A DNA stretch of 64,000 nt from Thalassotalea psychrophila (GTDB taxonomy: Bacteria; Pseudomonadota; Gammaproteobacteria; Enterobacterales; Alteromonadaceae). Shown here one piece after another: positions 16,780-26,351 of the stretch. A program made the position numbers and the translations under genes. The notes under the pieces are model-generated. The model did no database searches, had not been told where the DNA came from, and saw only the letters and a program-made list of their open reading frames with translations. Within the stretch, counting starts at the first letter, position 1. Every line of letters begins with the position of its first letter. The DNA lies in NCBI RefSeq assembly GCF_031583595.1, contig NZ_CP134145.1:2666001-2730000 (forward strand), written 5' to 3'.

Positions 16780-17970
16780 ATGTCTGCACGAATAATGTTA
16801 AATCCTGCGCGAGAAAAATCACTTTTACGTCGCCATCCTTGGATTTTTTCCAAAGCGGTCAATAAAATCATCGGAAAACCTCTACCGGGAGAAACTGTAG
16901 ATATTTTTGACAGTAAAGGAAATTGGCTTGCCAAAGGCGCATATTCGCCAGAATCTCAAATTAGAGTTCGAGTGTGGACGTTTAATCAAGATGAAAACAT
17001 CGATGATGAGTTTTTTAGGACTCGTTTTATCAATGCTGCTACATTACGAGAAAAACCTATCACCGATGGCGGTTTAAATGGTTTCCGTTTAATTGCTGGC
17101 GAATCAGACAATCTCCCTGGCCTAACAATTGATGTCTATGACAACATATTAAGTTGTCAGCTGTTAAGTGCAGGAGCAGATTTTCATCGTCATAGTATCT
17201 TTAGAGTATTAGAAGAACTATACCCAGAACATGCGATCTATGAACGATCAGATGTTGATGTACGTAAGAAGGAAGGTCTAGAATTAACTAAGGGTTGGAT
17301 CACAAAACCATTAGAATCTACTGAATGCATTATTGAAGAGCACGGCATTAAAATCAAAGTCGATGTCGACAAAGGCCACAAAACAGGCTTTTATCTTGAC
17401 CAACGAGACTCTCGTTTAGCTGCTGGAAGGTATGCTAAAGATAAAACAATTTTAAACTGCTTTTCATACACAGGTACATTTTCATTGCATTGTGCTCAAG
17501 CAGGCGCAAAAGAAGTCATCAATGTTGACGTATCACAAACAGCATTAGATCTTGGCAAGGAAAATCTTGAATTAAACAATTTACAAGAAAAAAACGTAAA
17601 GTTTGTCAAGCAAGACGTATTTAAATTACTGCGCCAATATCGTGAGCAAGGTAAAAAGTTTGATATGATCATTCTTGATCCTCCAAAGTTCGCAGATTCA
17701 AAAGCTCAGCTTAAAGGTGCATGTCGAGGTTATAAAGACATCAATATGTTAGCGATGCAACTATTGAATAAGAATGGCTTATTATTAACATTCTCTTGTT
17801 CTGGCTTAATGGATTCAGGCTTATTTCAAAAAATTGTTGCAGATGCGGCATTAGATGCAAAACGCGAAGGGAGAATTATTGAACGATTACATCAGGCAGC
17901 AGACCACCCTATTTCGCTAAATTACCCAGAAGGTTACTACCTTAAAGGCTTAGTCTGCCAAATGGATTAA
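16780..17970 (+). CDS. rlmI: 23S rRNA (cytosine(1962)-C5)-methyltransferase
   Basis: From the ATG at 16780 the protein has 396 aa, the same length as E. coli RlmI, and begins [24 protein letters not shown] like it; the frame extends upstream only through a TTG at 16708. The N-terminal PUA domain (about 1-75) is followed by the [14 protein letters not shown] signature. The SAM-binding [19 protein letters not shown] and the catalytic region [14 protein letters not shown] and LTFSCSG come next. Known role: methylates C1962 of 23S rRNA. A bidirectional terminator follows the gene. Confidence 0.95.
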   Translation: MSARIMLNPAREKSLLRRHPWIFSKAVNKIIGKPLPGETVDIFDSKGNWLAKGAYSPESQIRVRVWTFNQDENIDDEFFRTRFINAATLREKPITDGGLNGFRLIAGESDNLPGLTIDVYDNILSCQLLSAGADFHRHSIFRVLEELYPEHAIYERSDVDVRKKEGLELTKGWITKPLESTECIIEEHGIKIKVDVDKGHKTGFYLDQRDSRLAAGRYAKDKTILNCFSYTGTFSLHCAQAGAKEVINVDVSQTALDLGKENLELNNLQEKNVKFVKQDVFKLLRQYREQGKKFDMIILDPPKFADSKAQLKGACRGYKDINMLAMQLLNKNGLLLTFSCSGLMDSGLFQKIVADAALDAKREGRIIERLHQAADHPISLNYPEGYYLKGLVCQMD

Positions 17971-18025
17971 TATACCTGCACTATCTATGAATGAAATATA
18001 CTTCTGAAGTTAGCGCGGAAATAAA

Positions 18026-18063
18026 TTAGGGGCAGATCTAAATAATTTTAAACCTGCCCCTAA
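18026..18063. terminator. Bidirectional terminator between rlmI and the PilZ gene
   Basis: TTAGGGGCAG and CTGCCCCTAA form a perfect 10-bp stem around an 18-base loop. T-rich sequence follows on the plus strand (TTATTTATT) and on the minus strand (TTTATTT). The converging genes end at 17970 and 18068. Confidence 0.8.
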
Positions 18064-18067
18064 TTAT

Positions 18068-18382
18068 TTATTCGTTATCTACAATTTCAATAGCTAATAA
18101 AAACAAATCGTTACTTTCTTGTTCACAGCGTAACACTCTGCCTTTGCAATCAGTCAAAGGCGCAGATAGTTGTTCATCACATTCATGATGAAACTTAATT
18201 ATCGTGCCGACCTCTACAGGGTGCTCTATTTCTAGGGCTATTCCTGTTGTACTGATGTCACGACAATTAACCATAACATCAATATTGGTCTCTTCATCAA
18301 GCAAAGTAATGGTGATTTGCTGATTAACCATAGTTCTAAACATTGAGCGACTTTCATCAAAATCTTGATCAAACTTGTGCAT
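18068..18382 (-). CDS. PilZ domain protein (predicted c-di-GMP receptor)
   Basis: A 104-aa single-domain protein. The two c-di-GMP-binding motifs are visible: RSMFR (RxxxR) near residue 12 and DISTTG ((D/N)xSxxG) near residue 63. KGRVLRCEQ and FLLAIEI complete the PilZ barrel. Known role of the family: binding of c-di-GMP to control motility, adhesion or polysaccharide synthesis. The ATG at 18382 has AGAGGT upstream. It is one of two c-di-GMP genes here, with the GGDEF-EAL protein at 39.6-41.4 kb. Confidence 0.9.
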   Translation of the reverse strand: MHKFDQDFDESRSMFRTMVNQQITITLLDEETNIDVMVNCRDISTTGIALEIEHPVEVGTIIKFHHECDEQLSAPLTDCKGRVLRCEQESNDLFLLAIEIVDNE

Positions 18383-18637
18383 AGATACCTCTATTACTAC
18401 TGCGACAACTTATCTTATACCAATTAGGTAATTATCTGATTATTAGATAGATTTCAAAATTAGTAACATGTTATTTAAGATTTGAATTTGTACAAAGATC
18501 TTAAAAAACATAAAAATAAACACCCTACTTTTATAAGGACTTGTTCAGCTTTTGTCAATTTTATGAAGAATATTTATTATTTAATCAGGCCTAGTAACCT
18601 TTGCTGTGCATTTTTGCAGCGTTTAAGTCAACAGCCC

Positions 18638-21600
18638 CTAGTATTCAGCAATTTTATTTTTTATTCGTTTTAACGATATCGGTAGTGATGTCCCTAAGTT
18701 TTGGGCGAAAACAGAAATTCTGAATTCTTCAATCATCCATTTAATTGCAATAATCTCGCTATCTACAGGCTTATTTTTCGGTTGTTGTAACAACAGAGCA
18801 TTGTAAAGCTCTTCCGCTTTGTGAACTTCAATCATTTTCAATCTATCTTGATTAGGATCGATCGGAAGTTTTTCCATTCTACGAATGATGCCCTTTAAAT
18901 ACCGAACAATATTATCAAGTTTATCTACACCACTATGGCTAACAAAGCCTTTAAAGACTAACGTTTCCAATTGTTGCTTAATGTCACCATGAGCTTGAAT
19001 AATATTTAGTCCGATACTACCTTTCATTTTTTTAGCAATGTCATGCCTTAACGATAAAATTTGCTCTAATTTAATCGCACTAGCCAGAACCTTATCGGCG
19101 ATCTCCGCCCTGATCAAATCACGAGCTTGATTAAAACCAGCTTGCTCATATGGTAGATCGCCACTGTCTTTGATTAATTGCTGCGCGCAAGCCTCTATAC
19201 AATCATTTAACAATTCTGTAATTTTACCAAAAGGGTTAAAGTACAACCCCAATTTCGCTTTATTAGGCAGTTTTGCTTCAAGATATTTTATCGGGGATGG
19301 TATATTTAGCAACACTAACCGTGTTAGTCCTTTCAACATCGCTTGCTCGGCTAAACTTTTATGTTCAAATAATTCTATTGCAACATCTTTGTTTTTATCA
19401 ACCAAAGCGGGAAACGCTTGAATCACAAGATTAGCAATTTCTTTCTCATAAGCCTTGGGTATATCATCAAAGTCCCACTCTTTGATATTTTCACGCTCTA
19501 TGCCCTTTTCAGCTACTGCTTTAATCGACTCTTTAACTTTACCTTGCAACTGATCTTTTAGTAGGGTTAAATTACGCCCTTGTTTTAATAACTTACCTTT
19601 GTTGGTCAGTACCTTAAAGTTCATTTTAAGGTGCTCAGTTAAACTAGAAAAGTCCCAACTATCTTCCGGTATGCGTACCCCAGTCATTCTTAATAGTTGC
19701 TTCTCAATAGCCTCTACAAGGCTCCCCATGTTTGGTGCTATTGTTTCATAACATGCATTGGCATAATTTGGCGCAGGCACAAAATTTTTGCGCTGCAGTT
19801 TAGGCAAGGAGCGAATTAATGCGGTGATTAACTCTAATCTTAGAGCTGGTATCAGCCATTCAAAACCAACCTCTTCAATTTGGTTTAAAACACCTACTGG
19901 GATATTTATACTGATGCCGTCATCATCAGCGCCGGGGTCAAAATTGTATGTTAACGGCAAACTAATATTCCCCTGTTGCCAGAATACAGGATAATCTTTA
20001 GCGCTAATTGTTTGATTTTGCTGTTTTAATAACTGCTGTTTTGAGAAGTTTAATAATTCAGGTTGTTTAACTTTAGTTTTTTTCCACCAACTAAGGAAAC
20101 TGATTTGACCAACAATATGCTCTGGAATTCGCTGCAAATAAAAATCGACTAATTCTTCTTCTTCTACTAAAAAGTCTTTACGACGAGCCTTATCTTCAAG
20201 ATCTTCTATTGATGCAACGAGTTTATTGTTCTGTTGAAGAAACTTTTCATTAATATTGCAATCACCATTAACTAAAGCTTCTCTGATAAAAATTTTACGA
20301 CATGTATCTGCTTCAATGTTACTAAATGCTATTTTACGTTTGGGAACAATGACCAAACCATACAAACTAACCTGTTCGAAAGCCTGAACCTCACCACGTT
20401 TTTTCTCCCAATGCGGCTCAGAGTAACTCCGTTTAAGTAAATGTTCTGCTAATGACTCTAGCCAGGCAGGATCAACTTTTGCACACATACGAGCAAATAA
20501 GCGACTTGTTTCTACAAGTTCTGTAGCCATTATCCATTTTGGTGTTTTCTTCGCTAAACCTGAACCAGGGAAAATATAAAATTTGCTACCACGAGCGCCT
20601 TTATATTCTCTGTTCTCATCTAAATTACCAACATGGCTCAACAAGCCCGATAAAATAGCTTGATGCAAAACATCATGATTAGATTCATCTTCAACATCAA
20701 AATTTGGCCATGGCCATTTGTTTTCTGAAAAGGTTTGTTTTAGTTGCGAAATAATATCTTGCCATTCACGAATACGTAAATATGACAAAAACTCTCTTTT
20801 ACAAAGCTGCCTAAACTGGTTGTTTGAAAGCTCTTGCTGTTTTTGCTTAATGTAATTAAATAAATTAAGTAAACTAATATAATCAGACTCTTTATCTTTG
20901 AAGCGGCTATGGGATTGGTCTGCAGCCTGCTGTTTTTCCATCGGCCGTTCACGTGGATCTTGAATACTTAATGCCGCAACTATGATACCGACTTGTTGTG
21001 AACAGCCTAACTCTTTCGCACTGAGTAACATTTTAGCGAGGCGAGGATCAATCGGAAATTTAGATAAACTTTTACCAGTATCAGTAAGCAATGGTCTTAT
21101 TGATTTTGCCGACTTTATCGCTGCTAACTCTTCTAACAAACGCATACCATCATTAATATTACGGCTATCAGGTGCTTGTAAAAATGGGAATTGACCAATA
21201 TCGCCTAGACCTAAGGCTAGCATTTGCAGTATTACCGTCGCTAAATTGGTTCGTATAATTTCTGGATCTGTAAATTCAGGTCGAGATAAAAAATCTTCTT
21301 CTGAGTATAAGCGTATACAAACACCCGCTGCAACACGACCACAACGACCAGAGCGTTGATTGGCACTGGCTTGTGATATAGGTTCAATTGGTAAGCGTTG
21401 TACCTTTGTACGATAGCTGTAACGGGAAATTCGAGCAGTCCCTGGATCAATAACATACCGAATACCGGGAACTGTTAACGACGTTTCAGCCACGTTGGTA
21501 GCTAACACTATATTGCGCCCCCGATGTGGAGCAAATATTTTATTTTGCTCAGCAACAGTTAATCGTGAAAATAATGGCAGTATTTGCGTATCTCTTAATT

Positions 21601-22537
21601 TCTCTTTTTCTAATGCGCTAGCCACGTCTCTAATTTCACGTTCACCATTTAAGAAGACTAAGATGTCCCCCATAGGCAAATTATCTAATTGATCAACCGC
21701 AGCAATTATTCCATTAACATAATCGCCCTCTTGTTCATCTAATGGGCTGTAATGAATATCTACAGGGTATGTTCTTCCAGACACTTCAATAATGGGGGCA
21801 TTATTGAAATGCTTAGAAAACTTCATCGGATCAATTGTTGCGGAGGTGATGATTACTTTTAAATCTGGGCGTTTAGGTAAGATTTGCTTTAAATATCCCA
21901 AAATAAAGTCAATATTTAAGCTGCGCTCATGTGCCTCATCAATAATGATGGTGTCATATTGTCTTAGTAATCTATCGCGTTGCATTTCCGCTAGTAAAAT
22001 ACCGTCGGTCATTAGTTTTACATAAGTATTAGATGACACTTGATCGGTAAATCTAACTTTATAACCCACCTGCTCACCTAATTTGCAGTTCATTTCTTCT
22101 GCAATTCGATTCGCTACTGTTCTTGCTGCAATTCGTCTTGGTTGTGTATGTCCAATAAAACCTTCTACTCCGCGACCAAGTTCTAAACAAATTTTCGGAA
22201 TTTGTGTGGTTTTACCAGAGCCAGTTTCACCGGCTATTATCACCACTTGATTAGCTTCTATCGCTTTGCTTATTTTATCAACATTTTGCGATACTGGCAG
22301 TTGCTCTGGATAAGAAATTTTTGGAATTGCTGATAGTAATTTAACTTTATTCGTTATCGAATAGTTTATGGCCTGCTCTATGTTTGTTAAAGCATTGAGC
22401 TTTTTTTGTTCATTTTTAATATGTTTAAGGTTATGTAAGCGCTTTTTAAGTATGCCTCTATCGCAATTGCGTGTATTACTCAATTGTTGAAATAAAGTGT
22501 CTAATAAAGGTTTGAAATCTAATGGTTGTTCGGACAA
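18638..22537 (-). CDS. hrpA: ATP-dependent RNA helicase HrpA
   Basis: The 1299-aa length is that of E. coli HrpA (1300). Walker A GETGSGKT is at residues 103-110, followed by IIIDEAHERSLNIDF (DEAH), SATIDP and QRSGRCGRVAAGVCIRLYS (motif VI). The OB-fold region and the long HrpA-specific C-terminal part are present. Known role: DEAH-box RNA helicase that clears stalled or collided ribosomes and affects mRNA processing. The start must be TTG at 22537: an ATG 11 bases upstream is in another frame and stops after nine codons. A short upstream ORF overlapping a TTG start could lower translation. Confidence 0.95.
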   Translation of the reverse strand: MSEQPLDFKPLLDTLFQQLSNTRNCDRGILKKRLHNLKHIKNEQKKLNALTNIEQAINYSITNKVKLLSAIPKISYPEQLPVSQNVDKISKAIEANQVVIIAGETGSGKTTQIPKICLELGRGVEGFIGHTQPRRIAARTVANRIAEEMNCKLGEQVGYKVRFTDQVSSNTYVKLMTDGILLAEMQRDRLLRQYDTIIIDEAHERSLNIDFILGYLKQILPKRPDLKVIITSATIDPMKFSKHFNNAPIIEVSGRTYPVDIHYSPLDEQEGDYVNGIIAAVDQLDNLPMGDILVFLNGEREIRDVASALEKEKLRDTQILPLFSRLTVAEQNKIFAPHRGRNIVLATNVAETSLTVPGIRYVIDPGTARISRYSYRTKVQRLPIEPISQASANQRSGRCGRVAAGVCIRLYSEEDFLSRPEFTDPEIIRTNLATVILQMLALGLGDIGQFPFLQAPDSRNINDGMRLLEELAAIKSAKSIRPLLTDTGKSLSKFPIDPRLAKMLLSAKELGCSQQVGIIVAALSIQDPRERPMEKQQAADQSHSRFKDKESDYISLLNLFNYIKQKQQELSNNQFRQLCKREFLSYLRIREWQDIISQLKQTFSENKWPWPNFDVEDESNHDVLHQAILSGLLSHVGNLDENREYKGARGSKFYIFPGSGLAKKTPKWIMATELVETSRLFARMCAKVDPAWLESLAEHLLKRSYSEPHWEKKRGEVQAFEQVSLYGLVIVPKRKIAFSNIEADTCRKIFIREALVNGDCNINEKFLQQNNKLVASIEDLEDKARRKDFLVEEEELVDFYLQRIPEHIVGQISFLSWWKKTKVKQPELLNFSKQQLLKQQNQTISAKDYPVFWQQGNISLPLTYNFDPGADDDGISINIPVGVLNQIEEVGFEWLIPALRLELITALIRSLPKLQRKNFVPAPNYANACYETIAPNMGSLVEAIEKQLLRMTGVRIPEDSWDFSSLTEHLKMNFKVLTNKGKLLKQGRNLTLLKDQLQGKVKESIKAVAEKGIERENIKEWDFDDIPKAYEKEIANLVIQAFPALVDKNKDVAIELFEHKSLAEQAMLKGLTRLVLLNIPSPIKYLEAKLPNKAKLGLYFNPFGKITELLNDCIEACAQQLIKDSGDLPYEQAGFNQARDLIRAEIADKVLASAIKLEQILSLRHDIAKKMKGSIGLNIIQAHGDIKQQLETLVFKGFVSHSGVDKLDNIVRYLKGIIRRMEKLPIDPNQDRLKMIEVHKAEELYNALLLQQPKNKPVDSEIIAIKWMIEEFRISVFAQNLGTSLPISLKRIKNKIAEY

Positions 22538-22659
22538 AATTTACTCATAAAATGCTAAGTACAAAACTGTGGCAATATTAACAGAATTTCAAAATGAAAA
22601 AAGCAACGTAAACGCTGCTTTATACAAATTATAGAGTTAAGGGGTTTACAAGCTAAATT

Positions 22660-23088
22660 TTAACCCGTTTTTGTGGTTACATGAAATGATGCTCTAATAT
22701 GTGAATCTAATGCAGCTAATACATCATTTCGGCAGATGGTTCCTAACAAATTGCCATCGTCGTCAGTTACAGGGTAAACCTTGGGTTTAGCTTGCATCAT
22801 AGTTTGTGCCAACTCAACAATACTATCGTATGGCTTCATTACTAACACATCTTTTCTCATTAGTTGATCTACCGAGCTAACATGCTCATTGTAATAACCA
22901 GTTTCTAGCATTTTACCCAAAATATCTGATTCAGATAAAAAGCCAATTAAATTACCGTTAGTATCAACAACTGGTCCACCAAGCTCATGAGTTTTGGTGA
23001 TCAACTCGCTTGCCTCTTCTATCGCCATATTTGGTGTAAAAGTAACAGGATGAGTATTTAAATAATCTTTTACTTGTAATGATTGCAT
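22660..23088 (-). CDS. CBS-pair domain protein
   Basis: A 142-aa protein made of two CBS motifs: VKDYLNTHPVTFTPNMAIEEASELI...GGPVVDTNGNLIGFLSESDIL and VDQLMRKDVLVMKPYDSIVELAQTM...VYPVTDDDGNLLGTICRNDVL. Known of the family: CBS pairs bind adenine nucleotides or SAM as energy or ligand sensors. There is no attached catalytic domain, so a partner is expected but not visible. The gene lies 122 bases upstream of hrpA on the same strand. Confidence 0.88.
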   Translation of the reverse strand: MQSLQVKDYLNTHPVTFTPNMAIEEASELITKTHELGGPVVDTNGNLIGFLSESDILGKMLETGYYNEHVSSVDQLMRKDVLVMKPYDSIVELAQTMMQAKPKVYPVTDDDGNLLGTICRNDVLAALDSHIRASFHVTTKTG

Positions 23089-23693
23089 TCGCGTTCCCCA
23101 TTCTCTTTATTTTATAATTCGCATTCAAATCGATAACACTTTTTTTATTAAGCATTTAGATCGTCTAATACTTATCTTTAGATTAGCCTATATTTTCTAA
23201 ATGCCTAATTTTATGAAACAAAACCTGTATTTTTTTTCATTTAGAATGACAAAATCTAATGACCAAGTAAATGATTATTACTTACCCTACAGCTTTGACA
23301 AATAACTTCTCACAAAAACAACATATTTATTCACGCCCACAATTAACACTTTGTAACATTTAAGTTAATAATACCTTTTTATATAAAAACTTAATGTTTC
23401 TTAAGCTTTTTACACACACTCCACACAACTAAGCATATAAACCCTTGATTAATAATGTTTATCATAGATATAAAACAGATATTCATCAGGTTTTCATCAG
23501 GTTTTTAATGTCAAATAATCCTTTAATTAATAGGTCAACGCAAACAAATATTAATTAAAACAGTTTTATCAATAGGATTAGTAAAAACGAATAATCTACA
23601 TATAAATATAAAACTAAAAATTTATTATTTGAAAACGGTTATTACAACCACTTTTATGAAAAATACAAAACACACAGAAAAGGAAAGCACATC
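23089..23693. other. 605-bp AT-rich intergenic region upstream of the DUF3718 gene
   Basis: No coding frame, tRNA or strong terminator is seen. It must hold the promoter for the CBS gene on the left and the DUF3718 gene on the right. The clearest element is a perfect 11-bp tandem repeat at 23482-23503, listed separately. A ribosome site (AAAAGGAAAG) precedes the DUF3718 start. Confidence 0.5.
23482..23503. promoter_or_regulatory. 11-bp tandem direct repeat, possible winged-helix regulator site
   Basis: TTCATCAGGTT occurs twice in direct succession with no mismatch, and the preceding 11 bases match it at 6 positions. An 11-bp direct period places both units on one DNA face, the usual layout for OmpR/PhoB-type winged-helix proteins. 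A regulator with such a domain is encoded 0.6 kb away, past the DUF3718 gene. Binding is inferred only. Confidence 0.4.
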
Positions 23694-24056
23694 ATGAACA
23701 CTACTAAACTAACATTAACTACTACCACAGGTGCATTAATCATTGCTTCTTCATTATTACTATCAAGTGGGGTCCAAGCAGCTGGCATGTCAAATTATAT
23801 GGAAACTGCATTAATTGATGTATGTAAAGCGGCAAAATCTAACAATACCATCCGTTTCCACAATACTGTTGATGGCTATCGTTTAAAAACGAAAACAGTC
23901 GCTCTTAAAGTTGTATGTAATGGCGAAAACATTTCTGAGTTTGCAGCGAATAATGGCGCAAACAAAACAGCAGAGCGTTTGAATGATTCTTTAGGTGACG
24001 TAAGTATTGAAGATATCGCCTTAAACGATTCAGACAAGCTTTATGTAAACTTTTAA
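23694..24056 (+). CDS. DUF3718 secreted protein
   Basis: A 120-aa protein with a signal peptide (LTTTTGALIIASSLLLSSGVQAAG) and a mature part that matches DUF3718: METALIDVCKAAKSNNTIRFHNTVDGYRLKTKTVALKVVCNGENISEFAANNGANKTAERL. Two Cys in the mature part (DVC and VVC) could form a disulfide. The family is common in Shewanella and relatives and has no known function. It is followed by a terminator and converges with a CadC/ToxR-like regulator gene. Confidence 0.85.
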   Translation: MNTTKLTLTTTTGALIIASSLLLSSGVQAAGMSNYMETALIDVCKAAKSNNTIRFHNTVDGYRLKTKTVALKVVCNGENISEFAANNGANKTAERLNDSLGDVSIEDIALNDSDKLYVNF

Positions 24057-24124
24057 AAAATCCCCGGCTATCTTTTAATGAGTGGGATTATTAATAGAAA
24101 TTAAAAGCCAACAAAGCTATGAAT

Positions 24125-24172
24125 GAAACTCCCTTACTAATTTGTTGTTAGTTTGGGAGTTTCTTTATTTTT
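24125..24172 (+). terminator. Terminator after the DUF3718 gene
   Basis: GAAACTCCC and GGGAGTTTC form a perfect 9-bp stem followed by TTTATTTTT on the plus strand. The structure overlaps the last codons of the convergent regulator gene (stop at 24137). Confidence 0.75.
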
Positions 24173-25546
24173 AATGCTTAATAACTTGGCTCGTTGATAA
24201 ATTGCAAAAGAAAAATCTGGCTCTATTGCTAATGCATTTGAAAAGAGCGTCATAGCTTTACTGTCTTGGCCGTTAATATGATATAGCCTAGCCAAAATAG
24301 CTAATAACTCAACATTATCTGGCTCTATCAATCTGTTCTTTTCAATTAAAACGATAGCTTGCTTAATACTTATTTCTTTATTCGCTTTTTGATATAACGC
24401 TTTAACCAGCCAATAGATGCCTTTTTTGTATTTGGCTTGCTCAGCCTGATCTAAAAGTTGTTTTACTAAAAGAAGGTGCTTAGATGAAGAATAACTGCCT
24501 TTTTCTTTAAGGTAAGCCAGTGCAAGTTCCATTATAACTTGTTTTTCATTAGGGTAAGAAATGTGAGCGTTTTGTAAAATATTGATCGATAAATCAAAGT
24601 TACTCTGTTCGTCAATAAAACGCAATTCACGGGCTTGGTGAATGAGAATAGCAGCTTGTAAATTTTTAAGTGATAACTGCTTCAAATCTAAATTATCTTT
24701 GTAAGCAACACTTATGAAGTAATCTATAGTTTTACTGATGTTATTAACGAGTTGGTGCCACATTTTTTTGTCACCGGCAAACGACTGGCTCCACAATACA
24801 TCACCAGAATTACCATCGATAAAATGTAAGTTGACATGATATTCGCTTTCTAACTCTTTAACCCCACCGTTAATGATAAAATCGACATCATTTACTATGT
24901 CTACAATTGAATCTGTTTGAATGCTAATTTTAGCGTAGTCAGAATTACTAAGAGTGGTGATTAATTGCTCTGATAATACTCTGGCAACCATTTCGCTTGA
25001 TGGCAGGCTATCTAAAGCAACAAACTCATCTACCTTTAAGTAGATCTGGTCACTTTTTTGATGCTCTCTATTATTAAATAAATTTGCAGCTAACACCGCT
25101 ACTAACGTTACGATTGCAACTGCTGCTATCGTTAGTGCCCACATTGGCCTAATCAATTTATTTATTGTTGGTTCAACGTCGCTTACATCACTTTCTATTT
25201 CAAAAGCAGGTAAAACATGGGCTTCGATTTGATCTGAATATTCCAGAACGTAGCCATGTTTAGGTATAGTTTTAACAAAGCGGTGCACTTTACCTGTATC
25301 ATCTAACTTCTTACGAAGAACTGATATTGCTCGGGTGATCACTTCATCGGAAGCAAAATTAGATTGCCAGACTTTTTCGGTAAGTTCTTCTCGGGAGATA
25401 ACACGATTAGCATTTTTAATCAGATAAACTAAAACCTCCATTATTTTAGGTTCTAAATGGATTAGTTCATCATTACGTTTAATCATTGATTTTTCAGGAT
25501 AAATTAACCATTCATCCAAAACAAATTCTTTCTCAGACTCCTGCAC
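24137..25546 (-). CDS. CadC/ToxR-like membrane-anchored winged-helix regulator with TPR-like periplasmic domain
   Basis: A 469-aa protein. Residues 8-105 are an OmpR/PhoB-type winged-helix DNA-binding domain (LEPKIMEVLVYLIKNANRVISREELTEKVWQ...ITRAISVLRKKLDD...KTIPKHGYVLEY). A single membrane helix follows at about 131-153 (MWALTIAAVAIVTLVAVLAANLF). The remaining 300 residues are predicted periplasmic, with TPR-like helical pairs near the C-terminus (LLAILARLYHINGQDSKAMTLFSNALAIEPDFSFAIYQRAKLL). There is no receiver domain, so it senses directly, like CadC and ToxR. The start is GTG at 25546 with AAGGA upstream; an ATG two bases earlier is out of frame. The ligand and targets are unknown; DUF3718 is a candidate target by position. 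Confidence 0.88.
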   Translation of the reverse strand: MQESEKEFVLDEWLIYPEKSMIKRNDELIHLEPKIMEVLVYLIKNANRVISREELTEKVWQSNFASDEVITRAISVLRKKLDDTGKVHRFVKTIPKHGYVLEYSDQIEAHVLPAFEIESDVSDVEPTINKLIRPMWALTIAAVAIVTLVAVLAANLFNNREHQKSDQIYLKVDEFVALDSLPSSEMVARVLSEQLITTLSNSDYAKISIQTDSIVDIVNDVDFIINGGVKELESEYHVNLHFIDGNSGDVLWSQSFAGDKKMWHQLVNNISKTIDYFISVAYKDNLDLKQLSLKNLQAAILIHQARELRFIDEQSNFDLSINILQNAHISYPNEKQVIMELALAYLKEKGSYSSSKHLLLVKQLLDQAEQAKYKKGIYWLVKALYQKANKEISIKQAIVLIEKNRLIEPDNVELLAILARLYHINGQDSKAMTLFSNALAIEPDFSFAIYQRAKLLSIKNKETPKLTTN

Positions 25547-25826
25547 ATACTATCCTTAGTATTTATTGCAATTTATAAACAACTCAAACAACTACATAAG
25601 AAATTAAACATCAAAGCTACAGAGCCATCAATTCTTGCGAAAAGAAAATAAAACCCTGCAATAATTCTAGTGTTAACCCTAGGTTTTACCAAGTTTTAAT
25701 ATAAAATATGTCCAATTAAAAGTGTAAAACTAACCCTACTCCATTTATTTCCTACTCGGATCTAACTTAATAGGCTTGGCATAATAGAATCTTATAAAAA
25801 CTGAATATAAATTCAAATTATTGTTA

Positions 25827-26342
25827 TTAAACATCTTTTATGAATTGCTGTTGATAGTCCTCACTATTTATTGATAAATTATTAGCTCGAATAAACTCTA
25901 ACAGAGTATCTTCTTCTCTCGCCAAAGAAGATAACGTAATGGTGTTATCATCTAAATTATATAATTGTCTACAAGCTTTATAATAAAAACTAAGGATAAT
26001 TAGAGCATCAATATCCACATCTGAAAAAGCTTTGCTTTTAACCGTTTTTAATTTTCTATAAATAAAATTAATTTGTTGTTTCAACTGCCATACATAAAAT
26101 ACTTCACTCATAAAATGGTGAGTTTTGTATTTATTGATAATACCTAATGATAAAACTAGCGCTAAGGCAACGCCTGAAAAATTAAGCCAAAAGTTATCAC
26201 CACTACCATCTTGAGCAGCAAATAGCATGATAAAAAATTGACCTAAAATTAACGAGATGATCAGGAAACAGGCAATGAAACCTACGATAATTTGATTAAG
26301 ATGCTGACGATAGCGTTTTTTATCTATTTCTATTAATTTCAT
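25827..26342 (-). CDS. DUF3087 membrane protein
   Basis: A 171-aa protein that matches DUF3087: MKLIEIDKKRYRQHLNQIIVGF, then membrane helices at about 17-43 (IIVGFIACFLIISLILGQFFIMLFA) and 50-66, and the cytoplasmic helical part INFIYRKLKTVKSKAFSDVDIDALIILSFYYKACRQLYNLDD. The function is unknown. It starts 9 bases after the recD stop on the same strand, so it probably belongs to the recCBD transcript. Confidence 0.85.
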   Translation of the reverse strand: MKLIEIDKKRYRQHLNQIIVGFIACFLIISLILGQFFIMLFAAQDGSGDNFWLNFSGVALALVLSLGIINKYKTHHFMSEVFYVWQLKQQINFIYRKLKTVKSKAFSDVDIDALIILSFYYKACRQLYNLDDNTITLSSLAREEDTLLEFIRANNLSINSEDYQQQFIKDV

Positions 26343-26351
26343 GGTATTAGA

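Noticed and set aside
18482..18673. 63-aa open frame on the plus strand between the PilZ gene and hrpA
   Set aside because: It starts with TTG, has no ribosome site, runs into the end of hrpA, and its product looks like translated AT-rich spacer.
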